NCBI GenBank assembly: GCA_023421795.1
Contig: JAEZSO010000002.1
Location: forward strand, 558,001 to 622,000
Direction of reading: 5' to 3'
DNA from: Cyanobacteria bacterium OH_PDB_230
GTDB taxonomy: Bacteria; Cyanobacteriota; Vampirovibrionia; Gastranaerophilales; Gastranaerophilaceae
DNA: 64,000 bases
In this document: piece by piece, positions 1-7,949 of the stretch
Layout of the letters: each line of letters begins with the position of its first letter
How positions within the stretch are numbered: the first letter of the stretch is position 1
The notes under the pieces: model-generated
Seen by the model: the letters and a program-made list of their open reading frames with translations, nothing else
Databases searched by the model: none
What the model was told of the DNA's origin: nothing
Made by a program: the position numbers and the translations under genes

Positions 1-2
1 TA

Positions 3-296
3 ACAGAGATATTTAAGCAAAGATTTGAACAGGCTGGCATGGAATATTATTCTCCTCATACGTTTAGGCACTTGGCAAACTATTTGACTAAAAAGGCTTG
101 TAGGTCAATTGAAGAGTTTCAAGCCGTATCTCAAAACTTTGGACATCAACATATGGGAACAACTTTTTCAAGTTATGGCAAACTTCCCGCGTATCAGGTG
201 AAAGAGACAATCCAAAAGCTTGATTTTTCAGGCAAGAAAAAACAAGGAATTTCAAAAGAAAAATTAGAAAAATTACTAGAAATGATAGAAGATTGA
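3..296 (+). CDS. Tyrosine recombinase (integrase), C-terminal part only; 5' end lies outside the window
   Basis: The reading frame is open from the first bases and ends at a TGA. The visible 97 residues hold the C-terminal catalytic core of a lambda-integrase/XerC-type recombinase: an HTFRH segment (the H-x-x-R box), FGHQHMGTT (the second His region) and SSYGKL with the Tyr expected to attack DNA. Such enzymes cut and rejoin DNA through a 3'-phosphotyrosine. The first Arg of the catalytic set must lie upstream. It sits at the edge of a block of restriction/defence-like genes, so it may be the integrase of that island. An internal ATG at 39 is not a likely start because the frame continues upstream. 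Confidence 0.8.
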   Translation, partial: TEIFKQRFEQAGMEYYSPHTFRHLANYLTKKACRSIEEFQAVSQNFGHQHMGTTFSSYGKLPAYQVKETIQKLDFSGKKKQGISKEKLEKLLEMIED

Positions 297-315
297 AATT
301 GAATATAAAAACTTT

Positions 316-340
316 AAGAGGGCTTAGGCTCTCTTTTTTT
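316..340 (+). terminator. Intrinsic terminator after the recombinase
   Basis: AAGAGGGC (316-323), a four-base loop and GCTCTCTT (328-335) form a stem with one G-T pair, followed by a T run. It lies 20 bp after the recombinase stop, between two convergent genes. Confidence 0.75.
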
Positions 341-345
341 ATGTC

Positions 346-663
346 TTATTTGAATAATGCAAATAAAGCAACTAATAAAGATGCTCCAGCAATAATTATT
401 GAAGCCCAAAATTGCCTTGTTGATGACTTTTGATTTTGTAAAGTGCATTCTAAAACTTTTTTTGTATAGCCTGCGTTTTCATTTGTTAAACTGCGAGCTT
501 CGTCAAGTATTAAAGTTTGTTTTTTAAGCTCTTCCGCTTGAATAATTTGCTGGTTCTCTATATAAAGTTGCCTTTTTTGCTCGGCTTCAACTTGTTTCAT
601 AATTTCGCCAAGTTGTTGAGCATTAGTCACATTTTGCAATCTGCTATCTGTATTGTTTTTCAT
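346..663 (-). CDS. Small coiled-coil protein with a C-terminal membrane anchor
   Basis: This 105-residue protein is not recognised by family. Residues ~15-75 are rich in Gln, Glu, Lys and Leu and look like a long helix or coiled coil. The last ~22 residues (WASIIIAGASLLVALFALF) are a clear transmembrane segment with almost nothing after it, so it is probably a tail-anchored inner-membrane protein. It starts 37 bp after the DGQHR/TIR-like gene on the same strand and is probably the last gene of that operon. Its role is unknown. A membrane partner or effector of the neighbouring defence-like genes is possible but is inference from position. Confidence 0.6.
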   Translation of the reverse strand: MKNNTDSRLQNVTNAQQLGEIMKQVEAEQKRQLYIENQQIIQAEELKKQTLILDEARSLTNENAGYTKKVLECTLQNQKSSTRQFWASIIIAGASLLVALFALFK

Positions 664-700
664 ATATCCCTCTATTCCGAAAAAAGCATCAACCCTCTTT

Positions 701-2161
701 TTATTTGATTCCGAAATGTAATTTTATTCTTTTTTCTATTTCTTTTTTAAATTGGGTCAAATTTTTAAATCTTAATTGGCTATAACCTCTAAGATTAAAT
801 CCAACATCATATTTTTGCTCATTTTCTTTACCTTTTTCAGGCTCTTTCATAACTAAAAGGATATTATCATTCAATCCCTTACCTTTAATAAAACCCATCG
901 CGTAACCTATTTCGTGATATACATTTTGCTTTTGATAAGTTAAATCAGCAATTATATAGCCAGAATTTTCAATATGAGAAAGTATTTCATCTGTGATTAT
1001 ATATGAATAACTTTTTTCAAGTTCGTCTATTCTTATAGGCTCTGGAAAATTTATTTTAGATTCTCTTGCTATCTTTTCGATTACTTCTTTAGTTGCGTTA
1101 AACATATCATCGCAATCATCTTTTCCGAAAGGCATTGAAACAAAGATTTGTCTTGATTTACTATCTAAAACCTTTTCAAAAATCTTGACTATGTCATAAG
1201 CTTCAACTTCTTTAATTTCATTAAGATTATTATTTTTTATCCAATTAATGAATAAATTTAACTTGCAATTATTCTCAAAAAGCTCATCTAATACTTTGTA
1301 ATGAACAATTGAAATAAACAAACCCTCACTCAATCTCTGAGAATCCAGCTCTTTTGCGAAAGTAAAACTATCATTTATAATTTTACACAAAAATGATGCG
1401 CTCTTAAGAATAGGGTTCTTGCTAGTATTTTTTATAAGAAAACTTACTAGATTTAAAAATGTAGTTCTATAATTTTCATTAAAATAATCTATAATCTGGC
1501 GACCAATATAATTGCTTTTTAATTGTCGTAATAATTCATTTGTTAACGAATATTCCTCCCCAAATAAATCAGAAATTTCCTGCGGGGAAAAATCGAACTC
1601 TGTATTTATAACAGCAAAATCATCATTGAATATTGTTTTTAGACTTTCTTCAATGCTTAAAGGAGTGTGTTTAAAATTTATATTATGAAAAAGAATTTTT
1701 TCGTCTTTATAATGAATATCCTTTATTAAAAAAACAATACAGAAAGGGATTTCATAATCTTGAATTGGATTTATTAAATCTGTAAAGTTGGCTTCTAATC
1801 GATGATTTCCATCAATTCTATACAATTGAGTTTTTTCACTGTTGAAGCTAAGACTAATTTTTTGCTTGGTTTTGATAAATTTAAGTTCAAGGTTTTTCGC
1901 CTTGTAGTTTTGCTCTTCTCTTATTTTATTTAAAATCTCATAAGTATCGAAATTGCAACCTAAAATAACTTCAGGATAAAATAAATACTTTCCTTGTTTG
2001 TAAAAATTTTCAATATCCTTTAAATGTTCAGCAATTTTATCTCTTTGGTAAGCTGAGTTTGGAGTAGAGCATTCTTTTAAATCTTTTAATTTAGCATATC
2101 CTCTGAGGCAATAATATCCTCCAAGTACATTTCCCAAGATACCTTCAAATTCATATTTCAC
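701..2161 (-). CDS. DGQHR-domain protein fused to a C-terminal nucleoside-deoxyribosyltransferase/TIR-like domain
   Basis: 486 residues. The N-terminal half contains RIDGNHRLEA (about residues 116-125) followed by a hydrophobic strand and a conserved-looking INFKHTPLS segment, the layout of DGQHR/DndB-like proteins (ParB-like fold, DNA-modification systems). The last ~150 residues begin with IFVSMPFG and contain IIADLT and NVYHEIGYAMG. That pattern is typical of nucleoside 2-deoxyribosyltransferase-like and TIR-like effector domains, in which the Glu of the HEIGYA segment is the expected catalytic residue. The start lies 2 bp after the stop of the upstream restriction-modification gene, so the two are almost certainly co-translated. 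A defence effector that consumes a nucleotide (for example NAD) is inference; a nucleotide-processing role in DNA modification is the alternative. Confidence 0.65.
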   Translation of the reverse strand: MKYEFEGILGNVLGGYYCLRGYAKLKDLKECSTPNSAYQRDKIAEHLKDIENFYKQGKYLFYPEVILGCNFDTYEILNKIREEQNYKAKNLELKFIKTKQKISLSFNSEKTQLYRIDGNHRLEANFTDLINPIQDYEIPFCIVFLIKDIHYKDEKILFHNINFKHTPLSIEESLKTIFNDDFAVINTEFDFSPQEISDLFGEEYSLTNELLRQLKSNYIGRQIIDYFNENYRTTFLNLVSFLIKNTSKNPILKSASFLCKIINDSFTFAKELDSQRLSEGLFISIVHYKVLDELFENNCKLNLFINWIKNNNLNEIKEVEAYDIVKIFEKVLDSKSRQIFVSMPFGKDDCDDMFNATKEVIEKIARESKINFPEPIRIDELEKSYSYIITDEILSHIENSGYIIADLTYQKQNVYHEIGYAMGFIKGKGLNDNILLVMKEPEKGKENEQKYDVGFNLRGYSQLRFKNLTQFKKEIEKRIKLHFGIK

Positions 2162-2163
2162 TA

Positions 2164-4710
2164 TTATTCTCCTAAAATTTTTGTTCCAACTTGCCCTTTT
2201 GCTTGTCTCAACTTTTGGTTTGCAAGTTGTTTTAAATTTTGCACTTCTTTAACTGAATCAAAATAGTCTTTTGCAATTTTTTCTTGTATATTTATATCCT
2301 GAGGTAACGGAATAGGTATATTAAGAAAATCCTCCATTATTAAATTTATTATACCTGTTGTTTGAGATTGAATGTATCGCATATAATCCCAATTATAAAT
2401 AGTTTTTAATGTTATAAATAAATATTCTGGCAGGCATTTTGTTTCATCCACTCTAATGCACAATAAAAAATTACTAAATGTGTAATTTTTTATATCTTCT
2501 TCAATTAATGCAACCCTTCCAACTGGTTGAATCGGGCTTCCACCTGATTTTTCAACTAAGATATCTCCTTTTTTCAATAAATACCTAGGGAGTCTAGTAT
2601 TTGGAACTAATCTTTCTGTAACATCATCAAAGTTTAAATTAAATTCATTATCAAAATTTTTATTTCGAAACACATTGAGTTTTGTATAATCCTCTAATCC
2701 TTCTTTTTCTGAGTCTTCACCCCACTCCCCTGAAAAACTATCTAGCAATAAATCTTTCAGCATTATTGTCTTGAACTTAGAAGACTTTAACTTATTGATG
2801 ATTTCTCTCGGCTTTGTCTGATGCCCCCTCGGGTCTATTCTTTTCCCAGTAAGCTCTTCAGATAATATTTTAAAGCATTTTTTATTCCCATCTGCTGTTA
2901 ATCCAAAATCTACATAATTAAGTGGAGACTTAAGAAATTTCATAAATTCTGGCAAAATTAATTGCTCTAAATCATTTTCTTTTAATTCTTTTCCTGTTGT
3001 ATCGTATCCAATATCTTCTGCCGTAGCCATAAAAATTGGATAATTTCCCAAATCTTCATTGTCAATTTTTTTGCGTCTTAGAAAAATTAATGAAGATTTT
3101 ACGGCTGCACCATAATGGGAAAACGCAAATTGTGGTAATGAGACAACTGCTAAAAGTTGACAACGTCTTAAAATAAAATCTCTTATATATTGCATAGAAC
3201 TATTTGTTAAAAGACCATCTGGCAAAACAATCCCCATCTTCCCCGTTTTGGGCTTCAAAAAGTCAACACATCTTTCTATAAAAAGGATTTCTGTTTTTTG
3301 ATTTTTTCTTTCCCCGCCTAATTCAAAAGTTGGCAAAATATCTGTTTCATTCGATTTAACTGTTGCTCCAAACGGGGGATTGGTTACAATTATATCAAAA
3401 TGGTCTTTTTTAAATCCCTTATGTTGGTTTTCTATATCTTCAAATTTATCTAATGAACTTCTTGAAATGACATTCGTATGACCGTCATCGTGAATAATCA
3501 TATTCATTTTACAAACTCTTGCAATTTGGTCATTTATTTCAATCCCAAACAAATTATCTTTTGCAAAATCGTGCCAATGCCTATATTGTTCTTGTGGGTC
3601 ATCAATTTCGGATTCTGCTTCTTTCCTCACACTATCAAGAGCATTTAATAAAAAACCACCTGAGCCACAACAAGGGTCTAAAACATAATTATTATTATTT
3701 ATTCCCATCATTTTTACAACAAATTGAACAACATTTCTTGGAGTGAAAAATTGTCCCATTTTTCCTTTAAAGAAATCTTGCATAAATCTTTCAAAAGCAA
3801 CCCCTTTAGTATCAAGGTCGGTCTTTGTAAAGTTTATACCTTGAATATGTTCTACAACTCTATGGACAACTTCAGGCTCTAAGTTTAAATTACCTTTGAA
3901 TACTTCAGCATCCTGTTGTTTGGCTTTCTGATAAATTGCATCTACTCTATTATAAACATCAAGAGGAGTTTCATTTGTTCCTATTTGGAATTTATAAACA
4001 TCACCCTTTTTGTAATTGTCTTTTTCGTCTTTCAACTTACAAAATAATAGTTTTGAAACTTCATCAAAAGCGGTAGTTGGAGCAAGTTTGCCCCCTTGCC
4101 AAACAGTATCGTGACAAGTTTCAAGTCTTTGAATTAATTCTTCTCTTGAAATAATCTTTAAATCAAATTCCCCTTTTATATATTTGTATTTTGGAACTTT
4201 ATTATATTTTACAGGGATATCAGCAATAATATTTTGTACTCTTTCCATTGGCTTAAAATTAGCAACATCAAAAGCTGTCCTAGTATTACCAGCAACAACT
4301 ATTGCAAGCTTTGACTTAATACTATTTGCATTCCCAAAAGCTTGTTCAATCGCTTGATTAAATTCAGCTTCAGTAATACCATCTTTTTTGCATTCAACTA
4401 CTAAATAAGGTTTCTTTTTCTCCTCATCTTCGTAAACAACAATATCTGCCCAATCATTTGGCGTTCTTCTTGGCACCGTGACCTCAAAGGCAATTTTATT
4501 TATAGGATATTGATAATCAAGAACAAGTTCAACAAAATATGAAGCTCGAACTTTTTCCTCGGGGTCAGTTAATTTGTAAGTTTTTTCATTACTTACAAAA
4601 TAAGTAACTTTTGTATTATCTTCATTTACTGATAATATTTTTTTATCAATACCACGTTGAATATTTTCATCAAACGTTGATTTTTGTTGTTCTAAAACTT
4701 CACTTGCCAT
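2164..4710 (-). CDS. Fused restriction-modification protein: nuclease, N6-adenine methylase and target-recognition domains in one chain
   Basis: 848 residues in three parts. Residues ~50-110 resemble the HsdR N-terminal PD-(D/E)xK nuclease: D89 in WADIVVY and E106-C-K108 in YLVVECKK. Residues ~290-560 are an N6-adenine methylase with QFFTPR, the SAM-binding DPCCGSGGF (345-353) and the catalytic NPPF (444-447). From ~650 to the end there is an HsdS-like target-recognition region (YLLKKGDILVEKSGG, GIINLIMEDFLNIPIPLP) ending in a helical spacer. No translocase/helicase motifs were seen, so it resembles a type IIG single-chain enzyme more than classical type I. It lies 18 bp after a DUF4268-type gene and 2 bp before the DGQHR-TIR/NDT-like gene. 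Confidence 0.85.
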   Translation of the reverse strand: MASEVLEQQKSTFDENIQRGIDKKILSVNEDNTKVTYFVSNEKTYKLTDPEEKVRASYFVELVLDYQYPINKIAFEVTVPRRTPNDWADIVVYEDEEKKKPYLVVECKKDGITEAEFNQAIEQAFGNANSIKSKLAIVVAGNTRTAFDVANFKPMERVQNIIADIPVKYNKVPKYKYIKGEFDLKIISREELIQRLETCHDTVWQGGKLAPTTAFDEVSKLLFCKLKDEKDNYKKGDVYKFQIGTNETPLDVYNRVDAIYQKAKQQDAEVFKGNLNLEPEVVHRVVEHIQGINFTKTDLDTKGVAFERFMQDFFKGKMGQFFTPRNVVQFVVKMMGINNNNYVLDPCCGSGGFLLNALDSVRKEAESEIDDPQEQYRHWHDFAKDNLFGIEINDQIARVCKMNMIIHDDGHTNVISRSSLDKFEDIENQHKGFKKDHFDIIVTNPPFGATVKSNETDILPTFELGGERKNQKTEILFIERCVDFLKPKTGKMGIVLPDGLLTNSSMQYIRDFILRRCQLLAVVSLPQFAFSHYGAAVKSSLIFLRRKKIDNEDLGNYPIFMATAEDIGYDTTGKELKENDLEQLILPEFMKFLKSPLNYVDFGLTADGNKKCFKILSEELTGKRIDPRGHQTKPREIINKLKSSKFKTIMLKDLLLDSFSGEWGEDSEKEGLEDYTKLNVFRNKNFDNEFNLNFDDVTERLVPNTRLPRYLLKKGDILVEKSGGSPIQPVGRVALIEEDIKNYTFSNFLLCIRVDETKCLPEYLFITLKTIYNWDYMRYIQSQTTGIINLIMEDFLNIPIPLPQDINIQEKIAKDYFDSVKEVQNLKQLANQKLRQAKGQVGTKILGE

Positions 4711-4728
4711 TTATCCACCTTTTTATTT

Positions 4729-5682
4729 TTATTTATTTATTTGTTTTGAAAATGTTGTTTTGAATTTTATTGCTTTATCTGCAAGCCAAGTAAAATAAGC
4801 ATCCCATTCTTTTTTATTATTAAAATCAAATTCTTTTGAAAGTTTAATTCTCGATGCTTTTTTACCTTCCAAACTCATCCATTCAAGATTTTCATTTAAC
4901 TCTATTTCAATTTGTTCTTTCTTTTCGAATAGAGAATTAAATACTTTTGTATTTTCATTTGGGTCACGACTTCCTGATATATATAATTCACAACCCATCT
5001 TGTTTTCCTGACTATTAATTGTCAGCGAAATCCAAGCTTTAGATGTTCCAATTGAGATATCATACCAATGTTGGGGATAGGGTTTTCTGACTGAAAAGTT
5101 TGAATTAATATTTTTACAAAAATCATTGAAACTTGTCCAAAATTCAAGTTGTTTTAGTTTCGTATCTGTATAATTACAATCTATGCTGGAATTTTTGATT
5201 GTTTTTGCCCAATCATTTGGTTTTGATATTACTTGAAATTTCGGAGCATATTGAGAATCGTCAATTTGCCATAATTCCATTTCTATAGCAAAGAAATTTA
5301 TTTTTTCGTCTGTGTATTTATTTAACCATTCAATCGCTTGTCTATGTTCGTCTCTTACTTCTTTTACTATCCAAATAATTATTTCAGCATCATATCCAGA
5401 TGCATAAGTTATAATTTTGCCTAGGTGGTCGTGATTTGTTTTTTCAAGTTGATTTTCTATAACTATTTTACGACCTGTATTTGCTTCTTCTGCAAGAATA
5501 TCAACATTAAAACTTCCAACTTCAGCTTCTGTATCTATTAGCGAAATATCTATGCCTATTTCTTCACTTAGTAATAATAAATTATCTTTTTTGGATAACC
5601 ATTTTGTAAAATCTAGAGCTTCGTGATTCCAGATTTTTCTTAAGTCTTCCACTTTCTTTAACTTACCCAAAGAAATTACCAT
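4729..5682 (-). CDS. DUF4268-family protein with a PD-(D/E)xK nuclease-like N-terminal domain
   Basis: 317 residues. The segment VGSFNVDILAEEANTG, then KIVIENQLEKTNHDHLGK and ITYASGYDAEIIIWI, matches the conserved N-terminal block of DUF4268 proteins, often found beside restriction-modification genes. The fold is nuclease-like: Asp in NVDILA and a Glu-Asn-Gln in IENQLE where a standard enzyme has E-x-K, so the active site is non-canonical. The C-terminal ~150 residues (FWTSFNDFC, WISLTINSQE, WDAYFTWLADKA) are the DUF4268 part. It is the first gene of the minus-strand operon. Whether it cuts DNA or binds it is not known. Confidence 0.75.
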   Translation of the reverse strand: MVISLGKLKKVEDLRKIWNHEALDFTKWLSKKDNLLLLSEEIGIDISLIDTEAEVGSFNVDILAEEANTGRKIVIENQLEKTNHDHLGKIITYASGYDAEIIIWIVKEVRDEHRQAIEWLNKYTDEKINFFAIEMELWQIDDSQYAPKFQVISKPNDWAKTIKNSSIDCNYTDTKLKQLEFWTSFNDFCKNINSNFSVRKPYPQHWYDISIGTSKAWISLTINSQENKMGCELYISGSRDPNENTKVFNSLFEKKEQIEIELNENLEWMSLEGKKASRIKLSKEFDFNNKKEWDAYFTWLADKAIKFKTTFSKQINK

Positions 5683-5760
5683 CTTTTATATCCTCAATAT
5701 TCCACTAAAATATGTCTTAATATTAGCATTTAAATTGAATTATTAAAAGATTTTGAGGAA

Positions 5761-6024
5761 TTATAACATTAATTTATAAATAACCTGCCTTTGACCTCTA
5801 CCTTCTTTGTGGATATATTTCTTTGTACGTTTGATTATGCCTTTTTTCATAAGGTTTTTTATATGCCATTCTGCTTGTCCGAGGTTTAAACCCAAAGCTT
5901 TTTCCATGGTACTCCTCGAAAACTCATTTTTTTGTTTAATCCAAGAAATTACACTTTCTGAAGATACACGTATAGCTTGATATTCTGGTTTCCATATACG
6001 TACGTTTTTAGCCTCCGCAACCAT
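5761..6024 (-). CDS. Small winged-helix transcriptional regulator
   Basis: 87 residues. SVISWIKQKNEFSRSTMEKALGL, then QAEWHIKNLMKKGIIKRTKKYI and a basic beta-wing (GRGQRQVIYKLML), is the usual winged helix-turn-helix order. No ligand domain is present. It lies 78 bp upstream of the DUF4268-led operon on the same strand and is divergent from the interrupted gene that follows, so it could control either. Regulator of the island is inference from position. Confidence 0.6.
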   Translation of the reverse strand: MVAEAKNVRIWKPEYQAIRVSSESVISWIKQKNEFSRSTMEKALGLNLGQAEWHIKNLMKKGIIKRTKKYIHKEGRGQRQVIYKLML

Positions 6025-6254
6025 ATATAAGATAAGGGTTTTAGCTTTTGGCTAGACCCTTATTTTTTACCTTTTGTGTAATATTTGTGTAGTTGGGTGT
6101 TTTTTAAGCTTGGTAAAACTGAATTAAAGCCTATTAAGATTACGAATAATTTATGCAAAGAGTACACCTTGTGTGATAAATAATAATGCGGGAATATAAT
6201 TTATAATTCTTAAAACTCATTTCTGTAAAAAATTTAATATGGTAACATGGGCTT

Positions 6255-7637
6255 ATGCAGAAAACTCTATTTACAATAGATTATATAATTCCTGGCCACA
6301 ACGACAAATTTAAAGATTTTGAGAAAGTTGTGTCTTTGAAGGATGCTGATTTAATTTTGTTTCATCCTCCAATATTTTCAAGTTATGGCAGTGTTGGCAC
6401 TAGATCTGACAAAAAATATTATATGCAATATGATAATTTTAATTCATTGAAAAAAGCATATGAGCTTTGGTCTAAAGAATTAAGAGAAGCCTTCGAAAAT
6501 GGTAAAAATATCTTTGTAATATTAGGTGAAAAAGAAGTGTTATATCGTGGACACATGTCAGATACCGAAAATATAAGTAATTATTCTTTTTTTTCAATGA
6601 GCGGTTTGCACTGCATGAATTGGGAATTTATGCCAGGTAATGTAATTAAGCCGACTTTAAATATAGGCTGTTTTAAACATTTTTGAGAAGCTTTTGGGGA
6701 GTTATTATCATATAAGGCATATATAGACAAAAATAGCTGGCATAAACCTTTTCTCTCAACTAAAGATACTAATTCTTATGTTGGAACAGTTTATGAAGGT
6801 GGTAGTCAAGAAGGTAATATAGTCTTTTTGCCACACATAAATTTGCAACATCAAGACTTTATTTATAGAACTGCTACAACAATAGAGTGGTCTAAAAAAG
6901 GAATCTCATTTGGAAACGATCTTGTTAAAACACTTTTTGCTATTGATAAAGCATTAAAAAATAAGAGCGGTATAATGCCGCCACCCGAGTGGGTTAATGA
7001 TGAAAAATACATTTTAGCAAATTTAATTTCTATAAGTAGTTCAATCGAAGATATTGACGCACAAGTTGAATTGCTCATAAATCAAAAAAATGATTTGATT
7101 GAAACTTTAAAAACAGAGAATTCTACAAAAAAATTACTTTATGCAAAAGATAAAGAATTAGAAAAAGAAGTAATAAATGCCTTAAGCATATTGGGGTTTG
7201 TTGATGCAAAAAATTATAATGATGGAAGTTCTGAATTTGATATAGTTTTTAAATATTCAGAAAAGCATTTCCTTGGTGAGATTGAAGGAAAAGATTCAAA
7301 ACCAATCAATGTCGATAAAATTAGACAATTATCTGCAAACGTTTTTGAATATGATAAAAAATTTAATGCTATACCAAAAGCTATTTTGTTTGGAAATGCA
7401 AATAGGCTAACTGTTCCAGAAGAAAGAAATGAGTTTTTTACAGATAAATGCGTTGAATTTTCAGACTTACAATCAATTGCTTTAGTTAAAACTATTGATT
7501 TATTTTACATTATTAAATATTTAAAAGAAAATGATGATGAAAAATATGCACAAGAGTGTAGAAATAGTATTTTAAATACAAAAAGTGGTCTTGTAATATT
7601 TCCAAAAATTCCTCAAGCTATAGCTACTAGTAAGTAG
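6255..7637 (+). pseudogene. Island gene broken by one in-frame TGA; C-terminal part is nuclease-like
   Basis: Two open stretches, 6255-6686 and 6687-7637, are in the same frame and separated only by the TGA at 6684-6686. The bases straight after the stop translate to a normal protein-like sequence (EAFGELLSYK..., then VGTVYEGGSQEGNIVFLPHI), so the ancestral product was about 460 residues. The likeliest lesion is TGG to TGA (Trp lost). The N-terminal half (FTIDYIIPGHNDKF, DADLILFHPP) is not recognised. The C-terminal half has EFDIVFKYSEKHFLGEIEGKD, with Asp then Glu-Gly-Lys spaced as in PD-(D/E)xK nucleases. A shorter product could start at the ATG at 6828. TGA ends other genes here, so recoding is unlikely; a sequencing error cannot be excluded. 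Confidence 0.7.
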
Positions 7638-7667
7638 TGTTTATTTTTTTCCATTAATGAAAATTTA

Positions 7668-7781
7668 TTAATTAAATTGTTTTAACTCAACAATTTTTTT
7701 ATTCTTCTCTGCATAATTTGACAATGCCTCAACAGCATATAAACTTTGTTCTGTTATGGTGTGGGCAGGACAATATTCTGG
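7668..7781 (-). pseudogene. Possible 3' remnant of a lost gene
   Basis: In the 312-bp gap after the broken gene, the minus strand reads PEYCPAHTITEQSLYAVEAL and continues for about 18 residues (ending KIVELKQFN) to a TAA. It is preceded by an in-frame TAG and has no start codon or ribosome-binding site. The composition looks coding (balanced, helix-like) but the piece is short. I do not recognise the parent family. The rest of the gap is AT-rich with no clear signal apart from the ribosome-binding site of the next gene. Confidence 0.3.
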
Positions 7782-7949
7782 CTATATATGTGGGCGTTTT
7801 AACCCTAATACAAAAAAGATTGAAGCTTGCTGGGAGAATGTATTTATGCAATTTTGTAAAACTTTGTAAAACGATGTCCGTAAAGTGGTAAAAAAAGTTG
7901 TGTTTGTCTTTAATTTAAATAAGGTACTTTTTTGAAAAAAGGATAATAA

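Noticed and set aside
6684..6686. TGA as a recoded sense codon (Trp, Gly or selenocysteine)
   Set aside because: TGA ends the recombinase gene before a terminator, and Trp is encoded by TGG throughout; no SECIS-like hairpin was seen next to it.
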